64,000 nucleotides of DNA from Unio delphinus (lineage: Eukaryota > Mollusca > Bivalvia > Unionida > Unionidae): assembly GCA_029339505.1 (NCBI GenBank), contig JAQISU010000041.1, positions 3,310,501 through 3,374,500 of the forward strand, written 5' to 3'. Positions 1-12,699 of this stretch are shown piece after piece. Position 1 is the first letter of the stretch, and the number at the start of each line of letters is the position of its first letter. Position numbers and translations under genes: made by a program. The notes under the pieces were generated by a model, which was not told where the DNA came from, did not search any database, and saw only the letters and a program-made list of their open reading frames with translations.

Positions 1-1020
1 TAGACTGGTATATTTTTTAACAAAAATTCTTTTGCAATCAATGGCAAATCTCTTGAGTATGTGTCCGGAAAAAGTAGGGTCCGGATAGTTGGGTTAAAAA
101 AGACAATTCAATTTGAAAGTGAGTCATGTGAAAAGCCTATTGGTTAAGGTATGAAAAGCTAAACAGGTTTAAAAATATAATTTTTACTTACTTTTGTATT
201 AATCATTTATTGAATGAATGCCATAAAGCAAGTAACAATGAAAGCCATAAAATAATGCAGATAACATTCAATGTTATAAAAGAATGCAAATAACAAAAGA
301 ATAACATAAAACAACACATATTTCAGACACCTTTGGGCAATGACAAACCATCCCAAGATCACATATACTTCGTGGTTTTCCAAGATAAACGTATTCATAA
401 TTAATTTCATCTGCCTAGATCGTTGCTTGCAATATATATATATTATATTTTCCATCGGCTTCAGATTATTGATTCATAAATATAATCCTCAAGATGTGTT
501 ATTTTGCCGACGAAAATAAATTAATTTATTGAAATTAAGTGTATTCGACAAGTGTATACTCTCCGGGCTACATTTTGCCCCATACGTCATGCCTAAATTT
601 GTGGTAATCAGAAACATGTGAGTATTTCGTACTTCACTTCTGCAGCCGCACTATTGATTATCAACACGTGTCTATGCATATTGTAGTATTACTTGACAGC
701 AGCAGAATTCTTCTCTGCATTAAATGTATAAGATAAATTAAATGCTAATTGCATTTGCTTGCACGGAAACCTTTTCTTTTTTTTTTCCAATATCACCTTC
801 ACAAAATCGCTTAGAACATTCATAATAACCATCTACAGAACATAAGTGTCTCATCTTTCTATTGCCTGCTTCTAGTGTTTGTGTTTACTATTTTCTGATT
901 ACACGATTCGCATATAGGTTGATAACTGCAGTCCGATGAACTTAGGAGATATATTAAAAGTCAAATATTTATTTGCTGTTATTTAATATGGTTAATATAT
1001 AATTAAAGGAGACTATATTC
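1..1020. other. AT-rich unannotated stretch
   Basis: No exon, repeat family or domain was recognised. The open frame at 207-455 is hydrophobic, low-complexity and unsupported. Confidence 0.5.
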
Positions 1021-1023
1021 AGA

Positions 1024-1070
<47 letters not shown>
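1024..1070. repeat. (ATT)n microsatellite
   Basis: About 15 uninterrupted trinucleotides. Confidence 0.95.
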
Positions 1071-1071
<1 letters not shown>

Positions 1072-1734
1072 ACGATGAGGATTTTTAGAATCATTGCATA
1101 CCACAACAATTTTATATGTATATATCAACACGTGGTATCACGGTTCAAATTGTTTTTCCATAGACCTCAATGCTAATGTTTTGTGAAATAAATATACTTT
1201 CTATCCTATTTCAGCATGCATGTCACACACTGTCATAGAGAACAATGTTAGATTGTCAATTTGACGATGACAGGACCAGGTACTCCAGTTCATATAAGAG
1301 AGATAACTCTGCTGGAACTAGACAGCTGTATGAGTTATCTAGTCACAACATACTTATTGTGTATCACATTTTCAAAAAATCATACAAAATACAAAATATG
1401 ATCTATATTGGAAATAGGATAAATTAACATGTTGCCAAGAGGCTAAACTTTTTTTAAAGATTGGCAGAAAGTACAACTCTTACATAATCCACCAATCATA
1501 GCTAGTGTTGTTGTTTATTTCTGAATGCAAGGTTCCTACCCCTTAGCTCTACCCACCTGGACTTGCGCCGTTATACCACGTATTTGTCCGATTGTCTGTA
1601 TGTATGTATGTTCCTTTAAAAAGACCTGATATATCTTACTGTTGTACGTAAGTTTGTAGATTGAAATCGATCTTCTTTGAACAACAAATGACTAGAAAAG
1701 TATTGACGATATGACGCTAAACAAATAATCGAAT

Positions 1735-2080
1735 CTTCGTAATTTTTTTAATAAGTGTGTGCGTGTGTGTGTGTGTGTGTGATTTAGATATTTAACGTAG
1801 CTTTAAAAAATTCAATCATATCGCTACGATGCCTGGAGTGCGACAGTTTATAGTGATGTTGAACACTGGGGCATCATTTCGCCATTTAGAATGATGTCAC
1901 ACCCAGTCACATTATCCTGAAACCAGGCCGGTCAATCCAAACACTACCCTCTTAATGCAGTGGACCAAGCGAGTTAGCAGTGGACCAAGCGAATTTGGTA
2001 TGACGCAGCCGAGGTTCAAATTCGCGACCTCCTGCATCTGAGGTAGACGCTCCACCGTTAGGCAACCGTAGCGGGCAGGG
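1735..2080 (-). mobile_element. SINE family B relic, minus
   Basis: The reversed family B body (cagtcacattatcctgaaac, atatcgctacgatgcc) ends in a tRNA-like head near 2075. A 14-bp segment, agtggaccaagcga, is duplicated inside it. A (TG)n run at 1755-1781 lies at its tail. Confidence 0.8.
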
Positions 2081-2499
2081 CAAAATCAGTAGAGATCGCA
2101 TTGTATAGGGAAGATATATTAGAAGGTAACATGAAGACATTTCATGCAACATTTTCTTTGTATAACGAAAGAAATAATAATTACTGCAGTTAATTAATGC
2201 AGTTGAACATGCAAGGTAAAAAGGCTGAGTTTTTAAAAGAAGAAAAAAACTGCAATTTTATCGTATCGTAGATTATTTGGCAGTGTTTTTCAATCCATTT
2301 ACACTTTACATATTTTAAGTTATTTCCAAATAGTTGCATGAGGTGCAAATTTTACATTTTTCCTAAGATTCTTTCAATAAACAACAACTGGTTCAAGTTG
2401 TTAAATATGTTAAATACCACTGTACTTGGACTGGTACCCTTTTTTAAATTAATATACGGTTCCATTAGATATATTGGACTGGCACACTTTTCAGGATAG

Positions 2500-2503
<4 letters not shown>

Positions 2504-2555
<52 letters not shown>
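2504..2555. repeat. (TC)n microsatellite
   Basis: About 26 uninterrupted units. Confidence 0.97.
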
Positions 2556-2558
<3 letters not shown>

Positions 2559-2559
2559 C

Positions 2560-4050
2560 GCTTAACTATTGTAAGTAGTAACAACTGCATAGGACGCAGG
2601 CTGATAAACGCAGTGATGCATATATACTATCTTTTTGAAGTCACTAAGGCTGAAAGCAAAAGGGTGAAAAAAGCCATAAATAATCAATGGGTATAGAGCT
2701 TGTCTAATCAACCATCTCTTATATAGTGTACGCGGGTATTTTATAAATCGGTAGTTGAATAGGTTTACTTAAATCGATCGAGATATGAATTCTCTATCAA
2801 CTAATAAATATTCTCTAAGATTTTGTCTACCAGACTAGATCAAATACGGTAGAGATCCTCTCAACCCACTAACTTCCGTAGAGCAATATTATTTACATGT
2901 TAAAGTATTGTATTATACACTGTACTTAAGCATATCAGCTTTCGATAAAATATCTGATATAATCGCCGTTTTGTGTGAACACCAACAATACAATCAATTG
3001 ATCGAGTGGTTATCATCTGAAAAATTGAGAGCCTCCGTAGCTACGTTAGTAACATGTATTCTCTTGATAAGTATATACATATAAGTATATACATACTATT
3101 AGTCAATGGATTGTTTCGCAACAGCCGAGCTCCTTTTAGTGGCTGTTCCTCAAGATAATAAAGTACGTTCTTACTATTAAAGTTCAAATATATTACACAT
3201 GTGACCTGATATACTTGCACACCTACCTCTTCAATATCCAGTCGATGATAACTCCGAATCAAGCCGTCCGTTCAGCGTAAGATAGTGGTGTAGGTTAAGT
3301 GAGACAATGCTGTATCTAGTGTTAATATAAATAGACACAGGGAATGGAATTGCCGAGCAAGGCAGTATCAGGTCTGTAGCTTCTATTATGTATTCCAAGA
3401 AAAAAATCGGACGTGCATAAGGTACAACAAGTGCGATACAGAGTCAATAGCTGTGGTTATATTTACTCCATAGGCGTAAGTTTGGGGGGGGGGGGGGGTC
3501 TTACTGATTTTGTAAGAATCCATGGTGAAATATTCCTGCTAACGCCCATAGTAGCAGCATAGAGGGTGAGCCCACCTTTTTTTGAACGTCATAAACATAA
3601 AAATAAAGCTTCCTATGATAAATGAAAACAAAAATATAAGGTCAATAATGCCAAACCAAAACCTCTAACTTACCGAGAGTTTCTCTCCAAGAAAGACTTT
3701 GGGGGTTACTGTTTGTTTGGGGGGTTTTTTTCTGGTTTTTTTTCTTCTTTTTTTTTTTTCTTCAAAATTTTGTACAAGCGTGAGTTTACCCGACATGACA
3801 CTTATTCGCGGTTGGGCCCTCCCTACTGCTATCCAAAGATTGTATCAATACCTAAACGATATCGTGATCTGGGATCATGTAAATTTATTGTTATAAATCC
3901 GTCCGTGGTAGCTTGTGCACGTGAAAAGAAGTTTTTAAATTTATTTATAACCATGTCATTAGATCACCAAGTCTGATGAATATTTATCAATGAATGTGTA
4001 TCAACTCCTTTAAATACGGCCAAAATACGGTTAAAATATTACAGTGATAA
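2560..4050. other. unannotated stretch
   Basis: It contains a poly-G run near 3485. Two overlapping plus frames (3699-3976) start in homopolymer; I recognise nothing in them. Confidence 0.45.
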
Positions 4051-4054
4051 CAAA

Positions 4055-4500
4055 TCACCTTCTAAATTTGTGTGTATCGTTGAGTAACATAAATAATATC
4101 TGTGTGTTAAACCTGCTTTGAGAAAATATTCCTGCCGGATTTGATTGTTTATCCAGCATTAAATCATCATAAATAACTAAATTATAAATAAATCCATGAA
4201 GGTCATGAACACTCGGTGCTTCATCAATATCGGTAACAAAAATCAATAATATCAATTCCATTTTCATCCATCAATATTGCATTCTTGTTAAATTCTTTAA
4301 GTACCTCGTAACATCGCTGATCTACGGCTGGTGCTACTAAATATAATTTATCCCATTTTAGCCGTCTCATTATTAGATTATGCAATACTTGAGTTTTACC
4401 ACTTCCAGATGGGCCTATTATTATCATTCTGATAGAACTTAGTAGCGCTGGACGATGTTTGACTGATTCCCGCTCTCATGTCGCCGAGAAATCAATAACA
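4055..4500 (-). pseudogene. Polinton/Maverick-like packaging ATPase relic
   Basis: Two overlapping minus-strand frames (4224-4427 and 4055-4267) carry consecutive pieces of an FtsK/HerA-type DNA-packaging ATPase. The first has a Walker A loop, GPSGSGKT, preceded by hydrophobic residues and followed by the helix QVLHNLI. The second has a Walker B-like LVIYDDLML followed by a SQSRF sensor-like segment. This order is that of ATPases of Polintons and related adintoviruses. A frameshift separates the halves, and no capsid, protease, integrase or polymerase piece was recognised nearby. It is an isolated dead fragment. Another NCLDV-like source is possible. Confidence 0.7.
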
Positions 4501-4509
4501 TCCATATTA

Positions 4510-6020
4510 TACAAATATAATAAATAATGTGGATCTATATTGTGTGCAATGCAGAGGATCTACTCCTACAGATACAATAACGATTATAACAACAACAAAA
4601 AAGGAGTGCGATTACAAGCAAGTGTGTGAAATGCGGTACAATTTTTAAAATTTCTAACACAAATAGTTTTTTTTATTTAAAAAAAAAACAGGAGGTGATA
4701 TTGTAACGTGTTAAGATCAAGATCAAATAAATGGAATAGAAGGACAGCTCACGCCTTTTTAAGTTACTAGATCCCTCCAGTGCATTTGTAGTGTCAAGAA
4801 ATGTTGTGTTCACCACAAATATTCTTATTTCGATAAAAAAAAAAGCACAAAACAAAACAAATATAAATAGTCAACACAGTTTATTACATCACGTCCAGGC
4901 TTGTATTTGATTTCTCACAAAATTAAGTGATCAAAATGGTGAAATTTTATATTTACCAATTTTCAGAACAGATGCTTGATAAAGCCTGTTGAAATGACAG
5001 CACTATTTTCAGGAGTATATTTCATGTAAAAATCCTAATTTACATAATCTCTTACTCAGACAATCCAGTTCCCAAACTAACCTTCCCAGAAAAATAAGTT
5101 AATAGGGCTCACAATTTTTTCATATGACGTACCGCAGTGGTAAGGTATTTTGTGCATTGAATCAAGGTTCGGAAGCAGACCCGGGTTTGTGTTTTCGAGT
5201 CCAATTGTAAGACACAGTTGTCTTTTTCAGCGACTAAGTCTGGAACCGGATGTCAGTAGTATGTCGCATTTGTTGGCTGAGACAAAGTTTGTCGTTTTGA
5301 GCAACATTCTTGTTAAATCAGTTGTCAATGATGTGTCGCATGAATTGAATGCGACAATGTGTGTCGTTTTGTAGCAACAAAGTGTGTCGTTGTGTCAAGT
5401 ATATAATTTCGCCATCTAAACGACACAACCACTACAAAATGGATGGAAATTTGTTATTTTAAAATGATACATGAAATTGAGTAGGAAATTCGATAATGCC
5501 AATCTGAATACTAAATTTCCAATGGATAACAAACGGCTATGTTGATGACGACACAGTGACAGTGTCGTCCGCTAAATCCCTTTATGGGAACTTTTATTTG
5601 ATATAACGAGGAAATAAACGTTGGAAACAATATCAGAGAAATATAATAGTAGTCATTATGAGTACTAAATTTAATGTGTCGGTAGTAACTAGTCCACCTT
5701 GCTATTAATGCTTGAAATTATCAGTCGAGATGATTTGAGACTATTCTTGTGTTTGTTTGGTCGTGAGACCTTTACAGTAGAGTCCAGTAGAACGGCAACT
5801 GCCAAAAATTTCACAAAACGGCTGATCTCACATATATTTATTAGTTTTGGGAACACACTTGGGATATTCATGACAAATTTTTAACGAACATGACTAAATA
5901 TGGAAGAATTCGGAATGTTTTACCAGAGCGCCTCCTAGTGGAAAGCCGAGTGTCCAATACACACAGTAGTAAACATGGCGCCCGATTTCAAACGCCAAAA
6001 TTAACAATTATTTAACAATA
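4510..6020. other. unannotated stretch with recurring tgtcg words
   Basis: Between 5200 and 5560 the words gtgtcg and gcgaca recur in both orientations (for example 5262, 5297, 5334, 5365, 5384), suggesting an old CpG-rich repeat. No coding was seen. Confidence 0.4.
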
Positions 6021-6614
6021 AATTATACACAAAATACCATTGATGATGAACAGTTTCATCACGCTGACCCGGATGACCCTAAAGATAATTGGGATAAAAA
6101 TAAAGGAAATAGAAGGACTACAGTATGATGGGAAGGATAAATACATCCTATATCCAAGAAACAACACCCCGCTAATACGATCAAGTGAGATTGAGGTCAA
6201 AGTAAGTGTGCAAAGTCACAGTAACGGAGACAGCGCCCATTATTCGAGAGGTACATTCAAGAACCATCTATGTATTCTTCTCGGGCCTACCTCTTGAAGT
6301 AGGCACCCATGAAATAGTGGATAAATTCATCAGAAAATACAAGATCCCAATTAAAAACGACAAGATGGCCGCAGTATAAGGTTTCGACACAGTATAGACG
6401 GGAGAGAATAATCCAGGTACCGAGACAGGAAGCGAAGAAGATATCAACGTTAATTACGTCATGGGCTTCCTGCTCCGTACATCGTGCATGGGAGCAGACA
6501 ATGAACGCCCCTGCACAAGATGCAAAGTCACATGACACTGCCCCAAAGAATGTAATGGGCAACTAGGTAATGCCGGGCCCAAAAACTATGCTGGGAAAGT
6601 GAGGGCAAACAATG

Positions 6615-7636
6615 GGTTGTTTTCACGTGACGTCACAAAACGTTTGTACATCCATATCCGCCATTTTGATTCCCTATCCCCCATTACCTGCACCTAATAA
6701 CATTGTTCTAACTGCATAATTACGAGGCACGTTTCATTTTATGAGTAAGAATATAATAATACATCATATTATGATGTGCATGTCAACCGCACGAGATCGA
6801 ATGCGTGACTTTTCTTCGTGCTTTCTTCAAGTAAAATATTTAAATTTCAACCTTCCTAGTTATTCTTTCATAAACAAATATATCAATCAATAAGCAAACG
6901 CATAAACAACTGGATACACAACCAAGTAGAAACATGTAATGATTTTCAATTTTCACGGGCTTAAGTCAATAATTTTGTTATTGTTCAAGTTAAAAAGTTA
7001 ATTGTTCATATATAATTTCATATTTCTAAAAGCGTTTCAGGAATACATCGTTTTAACATTCGACACAAAGTCATACGTCCACCATCTCCTCCAGAAATAC
7101 AATATTTGACCATAACTAATTAAAATGGTTTGTCAAATATTCTTTGGCACAAACATGTGTTGTCGCGAAAAGTATTTGTACATAAAAGTTCTAGCGTAAA
7201 ATATATGCTATGAAATTTTAATTCGTGACTGATATTTTATCCAGTAAATCATTATCTGGAAATACTCTTTCAAGATGACAAGCTGAGGGATACGATACGA
7301 ATGAGTTTTTAAAAATGTCAATATTGTCTGTTTATCAGATATCAATATACACGATTACGGTTCAACTTTACTATTCTGTTTTTCGATATAAGCAAGGGAA
7401 CTTCCAGCTTTATTGTTACTTTTGTGCTATAGGGCACATAATTTAAAGTATAATCTATGTATCGTGTCGAAGAAGTAAATATTCTTATCGATAGTTAAAT
7501 CAGATTATTATCTTGAATATACATGATGGCTAATGTTGACAACGGTTTGTTATGGACTCAAAATGGCGACAGAAGGTGCGCGAGCGTTGCATTGTGGGTA
7601 TTTGCGTACTTAATCATGACGTCTGTGAAAACAACC
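6615..7636. mobile_element. 1-kb TIR DNA transposon nested in the LINE ORF1
   Basis: The left end GGTTGTTTTCAC and the right end GTGAAAACAACC are inverted, each with GACGTC close by and CCATTTTG-like sequence further in. The flanking 8-mers aaacaatg (6607-6614) and atacaacg (7637-7644) agree at six of eight bases, as for an old 8-bp duplication (hAT- or P-like). LINE ORF1 homology stops at one end and resumes at the other. No transposase frame was recognised, so it is probably non-autonomous. Confidence 0.7.
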
Positions 7637-7836
7637 ATACAACGCCGAACTCTAAAACTATGAAAACACAAATGGACATCAGCAAAGTGCTACATCTAAT
7701 AAGGGGACAGTACCAGGCAGCCAACCGGAAATAAATACCTTAGAGATAAATAGGGAAGACGAAAAACCAACAATGACATCGGAGTGAATACATTTTCTAA
7801 CCCCAGTGAAAGCAAGGAGAAATACACCCCCAATAC

Positions 7837-7938
7837 TAGACCAACTTTGGTCTCTAAACCTTTTTTTTATTTTGACTTTGCGGCTTCTAAGCCGCAAAGT
7901 CAAAATAAAAAAAAGGTTTAGAGACCAAAGTTGGTCTA
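7837..7938. repeat. perfect 102-bp palindrome (foldback MITE)
   Basis: Arms 7837-7886 and 7889-7938 (50 bp each) are exact reverse complements, separated by only CT. The ends are TAGACCAAC and GTTGGTCTA, so a TA target (mariner-like) is possible. Such a structure would extrude as a long hairpin. Confidence 0.9.
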
Positions 7939-7960
7939 TTCGTAAAGATGCATTACGTTG

Positions 7961-8019
7961 TTGGTCTCTAAGCCGCAAAGTCAAAATAAAAAAAAGGTTT
8001 AGAGACCAAAGTTGGTCTA
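7961..8019. repeat. partial copy of the palindromic element
   Basis: Positions 7970-8019 repeat one 50-bp arm of the neighbouring palindrome exactly, preceded by TTGGTCTCT from its outer end. It looks like a deletion derivative of a second copy 22 bp away. Confidence 0.8.
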
Positions 8020-11000
8020 CCCCAATACAGGGCATAATAAGTAAGGAAAAGTATTCGATTTACTCGGAGCAGAAGAAGAAGAAAAAGAAGAGTCAATTGA
8101 AAAGTCAATAAGCGAGTTGGGGGTAATGGAGCTAAGTGGCTTACTACTTCTAGCATCCAGCCCATCCCAAAACTAAGGAAAGGAAGCTGGGAAAATCCCT
8201 AAGAACATTCAGTGGGATCTACTGAGGAAACTTCGGCATTGAAGGGAGCTCAAACAATAATCCCCCCCCCCCCAATGGAAAGAATCAATAACGACCGAAT
8301 CGACAGAAAAGAACAATATGGAAGGAAATGATGACAGCAACGAAGAGGGCGAGACAGACGGAAAAGACGGAACAGACAACGAGAATGAAATGGACGGAAA
8401 CGAATGTGGCGATGAAGACGAGACAGGAGATGAAACTTCAAATGACATGGAAAACAATGTCGACACGAAAGAACAAGATAGAGAAAAACAACAAGCAGAG
8501 GAGAGCCAGGGCTCAAAACTAATCAATTTAATTAATGATTAAAAATCAGTATTTAAAAGATGATAGACAAAATTAAATTAAAAAAGCCACCTGGAGGGAC
8601 ATAACTAAAAATGAAAGGGGAAAAAACTTCCGTATTGCATCCATTCATTCTAAAGGAGTAAACCATGACAAAATAACACAACTACTTCATCTAAAAAGTT
8701 ACGATATAATTCTTATACAAGGAACACATAAAACCTTTAACAAAGAAATGATCAATACCATAGAAGAAAAACGAATGCAGTAGTAATTTAAAATAACTAT
8801 AATGGAAATTACATTAGAGCTGGAGGAGCCACACTAATTATGAATAAATAAAACATAAACTGGGAATAAATAAAAGAAGGGGAAAATTTAAAAGGGAGAA
8901 TAATACATATAGTACTCAATAAAATTACACATAATTAATATATACTGCCCTGCAACTAGATAAATTAAAAAAAAACATGAATTATTGCCAAATTTAAGTA
9001 AACATATAAACAATTACACAACGGAACACTTAGTGCTAGGGGGATATTTTAATAAGGATATAGACAGAATAGGGAAACTCAAAACAAACGATTTAAGCTC
9101 ACGGGAACTTAGAATATATACATAGAAGACTAAACTTATTAAAAACCGAATATACATATGAATGAATACAGGGATAAAGAAGCTAACAGATTAGATAAAT
9201 TAAAAAATGTGAACATATTATACATAAAAAAGCAGAAATGATTGATTTTAAGATTTCGAACCATAAACTGATAACAATGGAAATGATTTTTAAGAAATAG
9301 GAACAAATAAGGGAAAGGAATATGGAAACTAATTAATAAATTAATAATTAATAAACTTAAACTGATGAACATTTAAAAAGAGGAATAAAAGAGGAAGCAA
9401 CTAAAATAAAAACTGAAAAAGGAGAATTTAAAACTACTGGTAATATAATATCAGATTGGGATAGACTTAAAAAGAAAAGAAAAAGCATAGCAATGTACCA
9501 TTCCCAAAAAAGAATTTAGGAAACTGCAACTTTTCGAAAATGAGGAAATAAAAATAAGAATTCAAAAATCAATCGATAACTAAAGGCGATAGGGACAAAT
9601 ATATAGAACACTTGGTAAAGATTACAGAGGAAGAAAGGAATGGTACAGAAATAAGGGCTGGCAAATTCAAATTTACAAAAAAGTAGAGGGGGCTATTTAA
9701 AAGGGAACAAACTAAGGATAGATGAGGGTGACAATAGAGAAGAGGAAAAGAAGAAAAAGAGGGAAATAATTTACAAATAAGTAGACAATAATGGGGGAAA
9801 TAAAAACTTTATAAATAACTGTAAACATCTCAAAATATAGACTCACAATTAATAACACAATATTTAGAAATCAAATGTGAAATGATAGCGTCAGAACACA
9901 GAAACTTGTGTGACGATTTCATTTCAATAGAAGAAATACAGTCTACAACAAAAGAACTAGCTAAAGGAAAATCCCCAGGAGAGATGACCTCACTGCGGAA
10001 TTCTATTTTTTTTTAAAAAAATCCAAAGTGAGGTGGCGTCAATTCTTGAAAATCTTTATAACAATATACTTTTACAAACTGATACAATGACTGACTCAAT
10101 GACGGAGGGACTAATAACAATTATTTACAAAGGTACAGGAGATAGGACAGATTTTTTTTAAAAAAAAAACTGGAGGCCCATCTCACTCCTAAACATAGAT
10201 TATAAAATATTAAGCAGAATTTTAGCGAAAAGGATTAAAAAGGGGATTGATAAAATAGTAAACATATAACAAACGTGTGGTGGGAAAGGTAGAAGTATCC
10301 AAAATAATATCTTAAATATAAGGACAATTATTGATTTTATAAATGGAACAGGAACGAACTGTACTATAGGTACGTTTCGATCAAGAAAAAGCTTTCGACA
10401 GATTAGAACATAATTAAACTCAAATAGTACTGGAAAATTCGGTTTTGGATTAAACTTCCTAAATTGGACTAAAATCATGTACAACAAAATAACTGCAAGC
10501 GTACATGCTAATGGAGCTGTGACACGAGAAATTTGAGGGGGAAAATAATCAGTGAGGCAAGGTTGCCCACTGTCAATGTTTGTTTTACGTAATTGCAATT
10601 TGAATTCTAAATATAACAATTAGGAATAACAAAAATATAGAAGGTATAAAGATTCCAAACCTGAAAGAAGAAATATTATAAATAGGTTTAACAAATTAAG
10701 AAGTCAACCACAAACGCCATGGGAAGCACTATAAATTTTTTGGTTTGGTTTTGGAATGAGAAATAGACAAGATATATATAGTAATAACAATCTAACACAC
10801 ACACACACACACAAACTAGAAGTACCCAGGAATTTTAGAAATATTAAAGAATTACTATGTAAATGTAGGAATAGAAAGAACTTTGGGAAATAGAAATCGC
10901 TAAAACATACGACTGGATAAGAGAAAGTTTAATCAAAAATAAAAGAAATAAAGTAGAGGAGAAAAATTTGATAAGAGTTTGGAGGCACTGGTCCAATATA

Positions 11001-11983
11001 AGGTCTCCTAAAATACAATTCATTATTTTGAAATACCTGCATAACTCATGACTAAGTAGCAATAAGGAGAAGAATGACAAGGAATCCACTTAAAATGCCC
11101 AATGTGTAAATCAGCTACTTTCACAAAATAGCATTCGAGTACACAGTGTGAAACCAGGAAAAGTGACAGACTTGAAATAATAAAGGAACCTTACAAAATG
11201 AAAACAAATACGCTAGGAATGAATTGTTATACTATGATGGAAACGTTGACAGAAATCCAATTAAAAGAATGACGGACTATATAACAGATACAATACGTGC
11301 CTGTGGCTAAGTAATTACAATTCAGAAAATAGATTCAATTTAGGAGACAGAATTCTAACATAATATTAAACTAATAAAAAAGTAAAACAAGTAACATAAA
11401 TAATAAATGAATATAGGTAGAATGCTTTGAAGGGAACATACAACAGAGATCCTTAATGGGGGAGGTACGTGATTGTGACGTCACAGGGCTATGCCACATG
11501 GCGCTACGTTAAGTGTACAGGTCTGTAAAAAAAATTGGGATAAGGTAACACAACAATTACACAAAATCACGTACAGTAGGGCAGTCTCTCGTCATTTTCT
11601 CGTTGACTATAAAGCTCCCGTACTTTCCGGTCAAAATCCCAATTAAGGGAACAATACAAAATATTTTGGAAATTTTTTTTGTTGAGAATTAAATACATAA
11701 ATAAATAGAGGCGACCAAACTCTAGTTGGGAGAAGTATGTCTCAATAAAAAAGAATATGGACTCCAACTCGAGTACAGTCGAACTCAATAAAGAAGTAAT
11801 ATTTGTGCGAAGAACGACACAAAATATATGCAAATAAGAATTTTTTTTTTACAAATATAGCACACCGTTACTTCGACAAATTCAAAATTATTTTAAAAAA
11901 TCTCTTATAAATAATAAAATATGCTCAAATTTAAAAGATGAAATATTTGATAGGACAACTGGTGAGAATCGAAAGGTGAATTG

Positions 11984-12118
<135 letters not shown>

Positions 12119-12699
12119 ATACAAACTAGCAAACGCACAAATAACATACACGGGATAAAAACGACCTCTAGCCAAGGTCGACCAATGTATGTTTGGATGG
12201 AACTCCGAATTAGGAGATTGAAACCGACTCGGATAAACAACCATATAGAAGATACTGGGAAAAGAAAAGATACCCCGTCAAAAATAAATTTATTTAAATT
12301 AATAAAAACGTTGATAAAACTTCTTTTTATAAATATAATTTTGTTAAAAAAAAACCGTAAAACTAACTACACATAAGGGGGATAAAGAAAAAACACCTTT
12401 ATTCTATTTAGAAATGGATGGGGGAGGGGGGGCGGTTTTGGATGGTGCCTATCCCCTCTTCCCAATTTTGTTATTATTTATGAACTTATATGAGTATTTC
12501 CTGGAGAAAGTTTGATCCAATTACCTATTTCTCTTAAAATATATGGTAAGTGACAACAGTTTACGATCATATCACGTACACATTGGACTTCAATAATCTT
12601 TGCCTACATGAGAAGTATTGAAACAAATCATTTTTATATGATTTATATATGATATCAATTTGTCTTCTATTGTACAAGGGTCATATATCAAAAACTGTT

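Larger units (their letters stand above)
6030..11450 (+). mobile_element. decayed non-LTR retrotransposon (LINE) with ORF1 and APE-RT ORF2
   Basis: This is a plus-strand LINE with many stops and shifts. ORF1 pieces lie at 6040-6614 and resume at 7637-8542 after a 1-kb insertion. It has a gag-type zinc knuckle (6512-6553, C-x2-C-x4-H-x4-C with one in-frame stop inside) and an acidic tail (8318-8542). ORF2 starts near 8610 with apurinic-endonuclease-like pieces (YDIILIQGTHK, NIYCPAT, LVLGGYFNKDIDR). Reverse transcriptase pieces follow (WRPISLLNIDYKILS near 10170, SVRQGCPLSM near 10550). A YADD box is not visible. The clade was not determined. Confidence 0.82.

Noticed and set aside
5150..5374. 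74-codon plus frame
   Set aside because: It lies in a region of recurring tgtcg words and has no recognisable domain or splice context.
7679..8165. Open frames of 118 and 101 codons on opposite strands
   Set aside because: They arise from the perfect palindrome, which reads similarly on both strands.
8209..8526. Minus serine/proline-rich frame
   Set aside because: Shadow of the acidic plus-strand ORF1 tail of the LINE (8318-8542).
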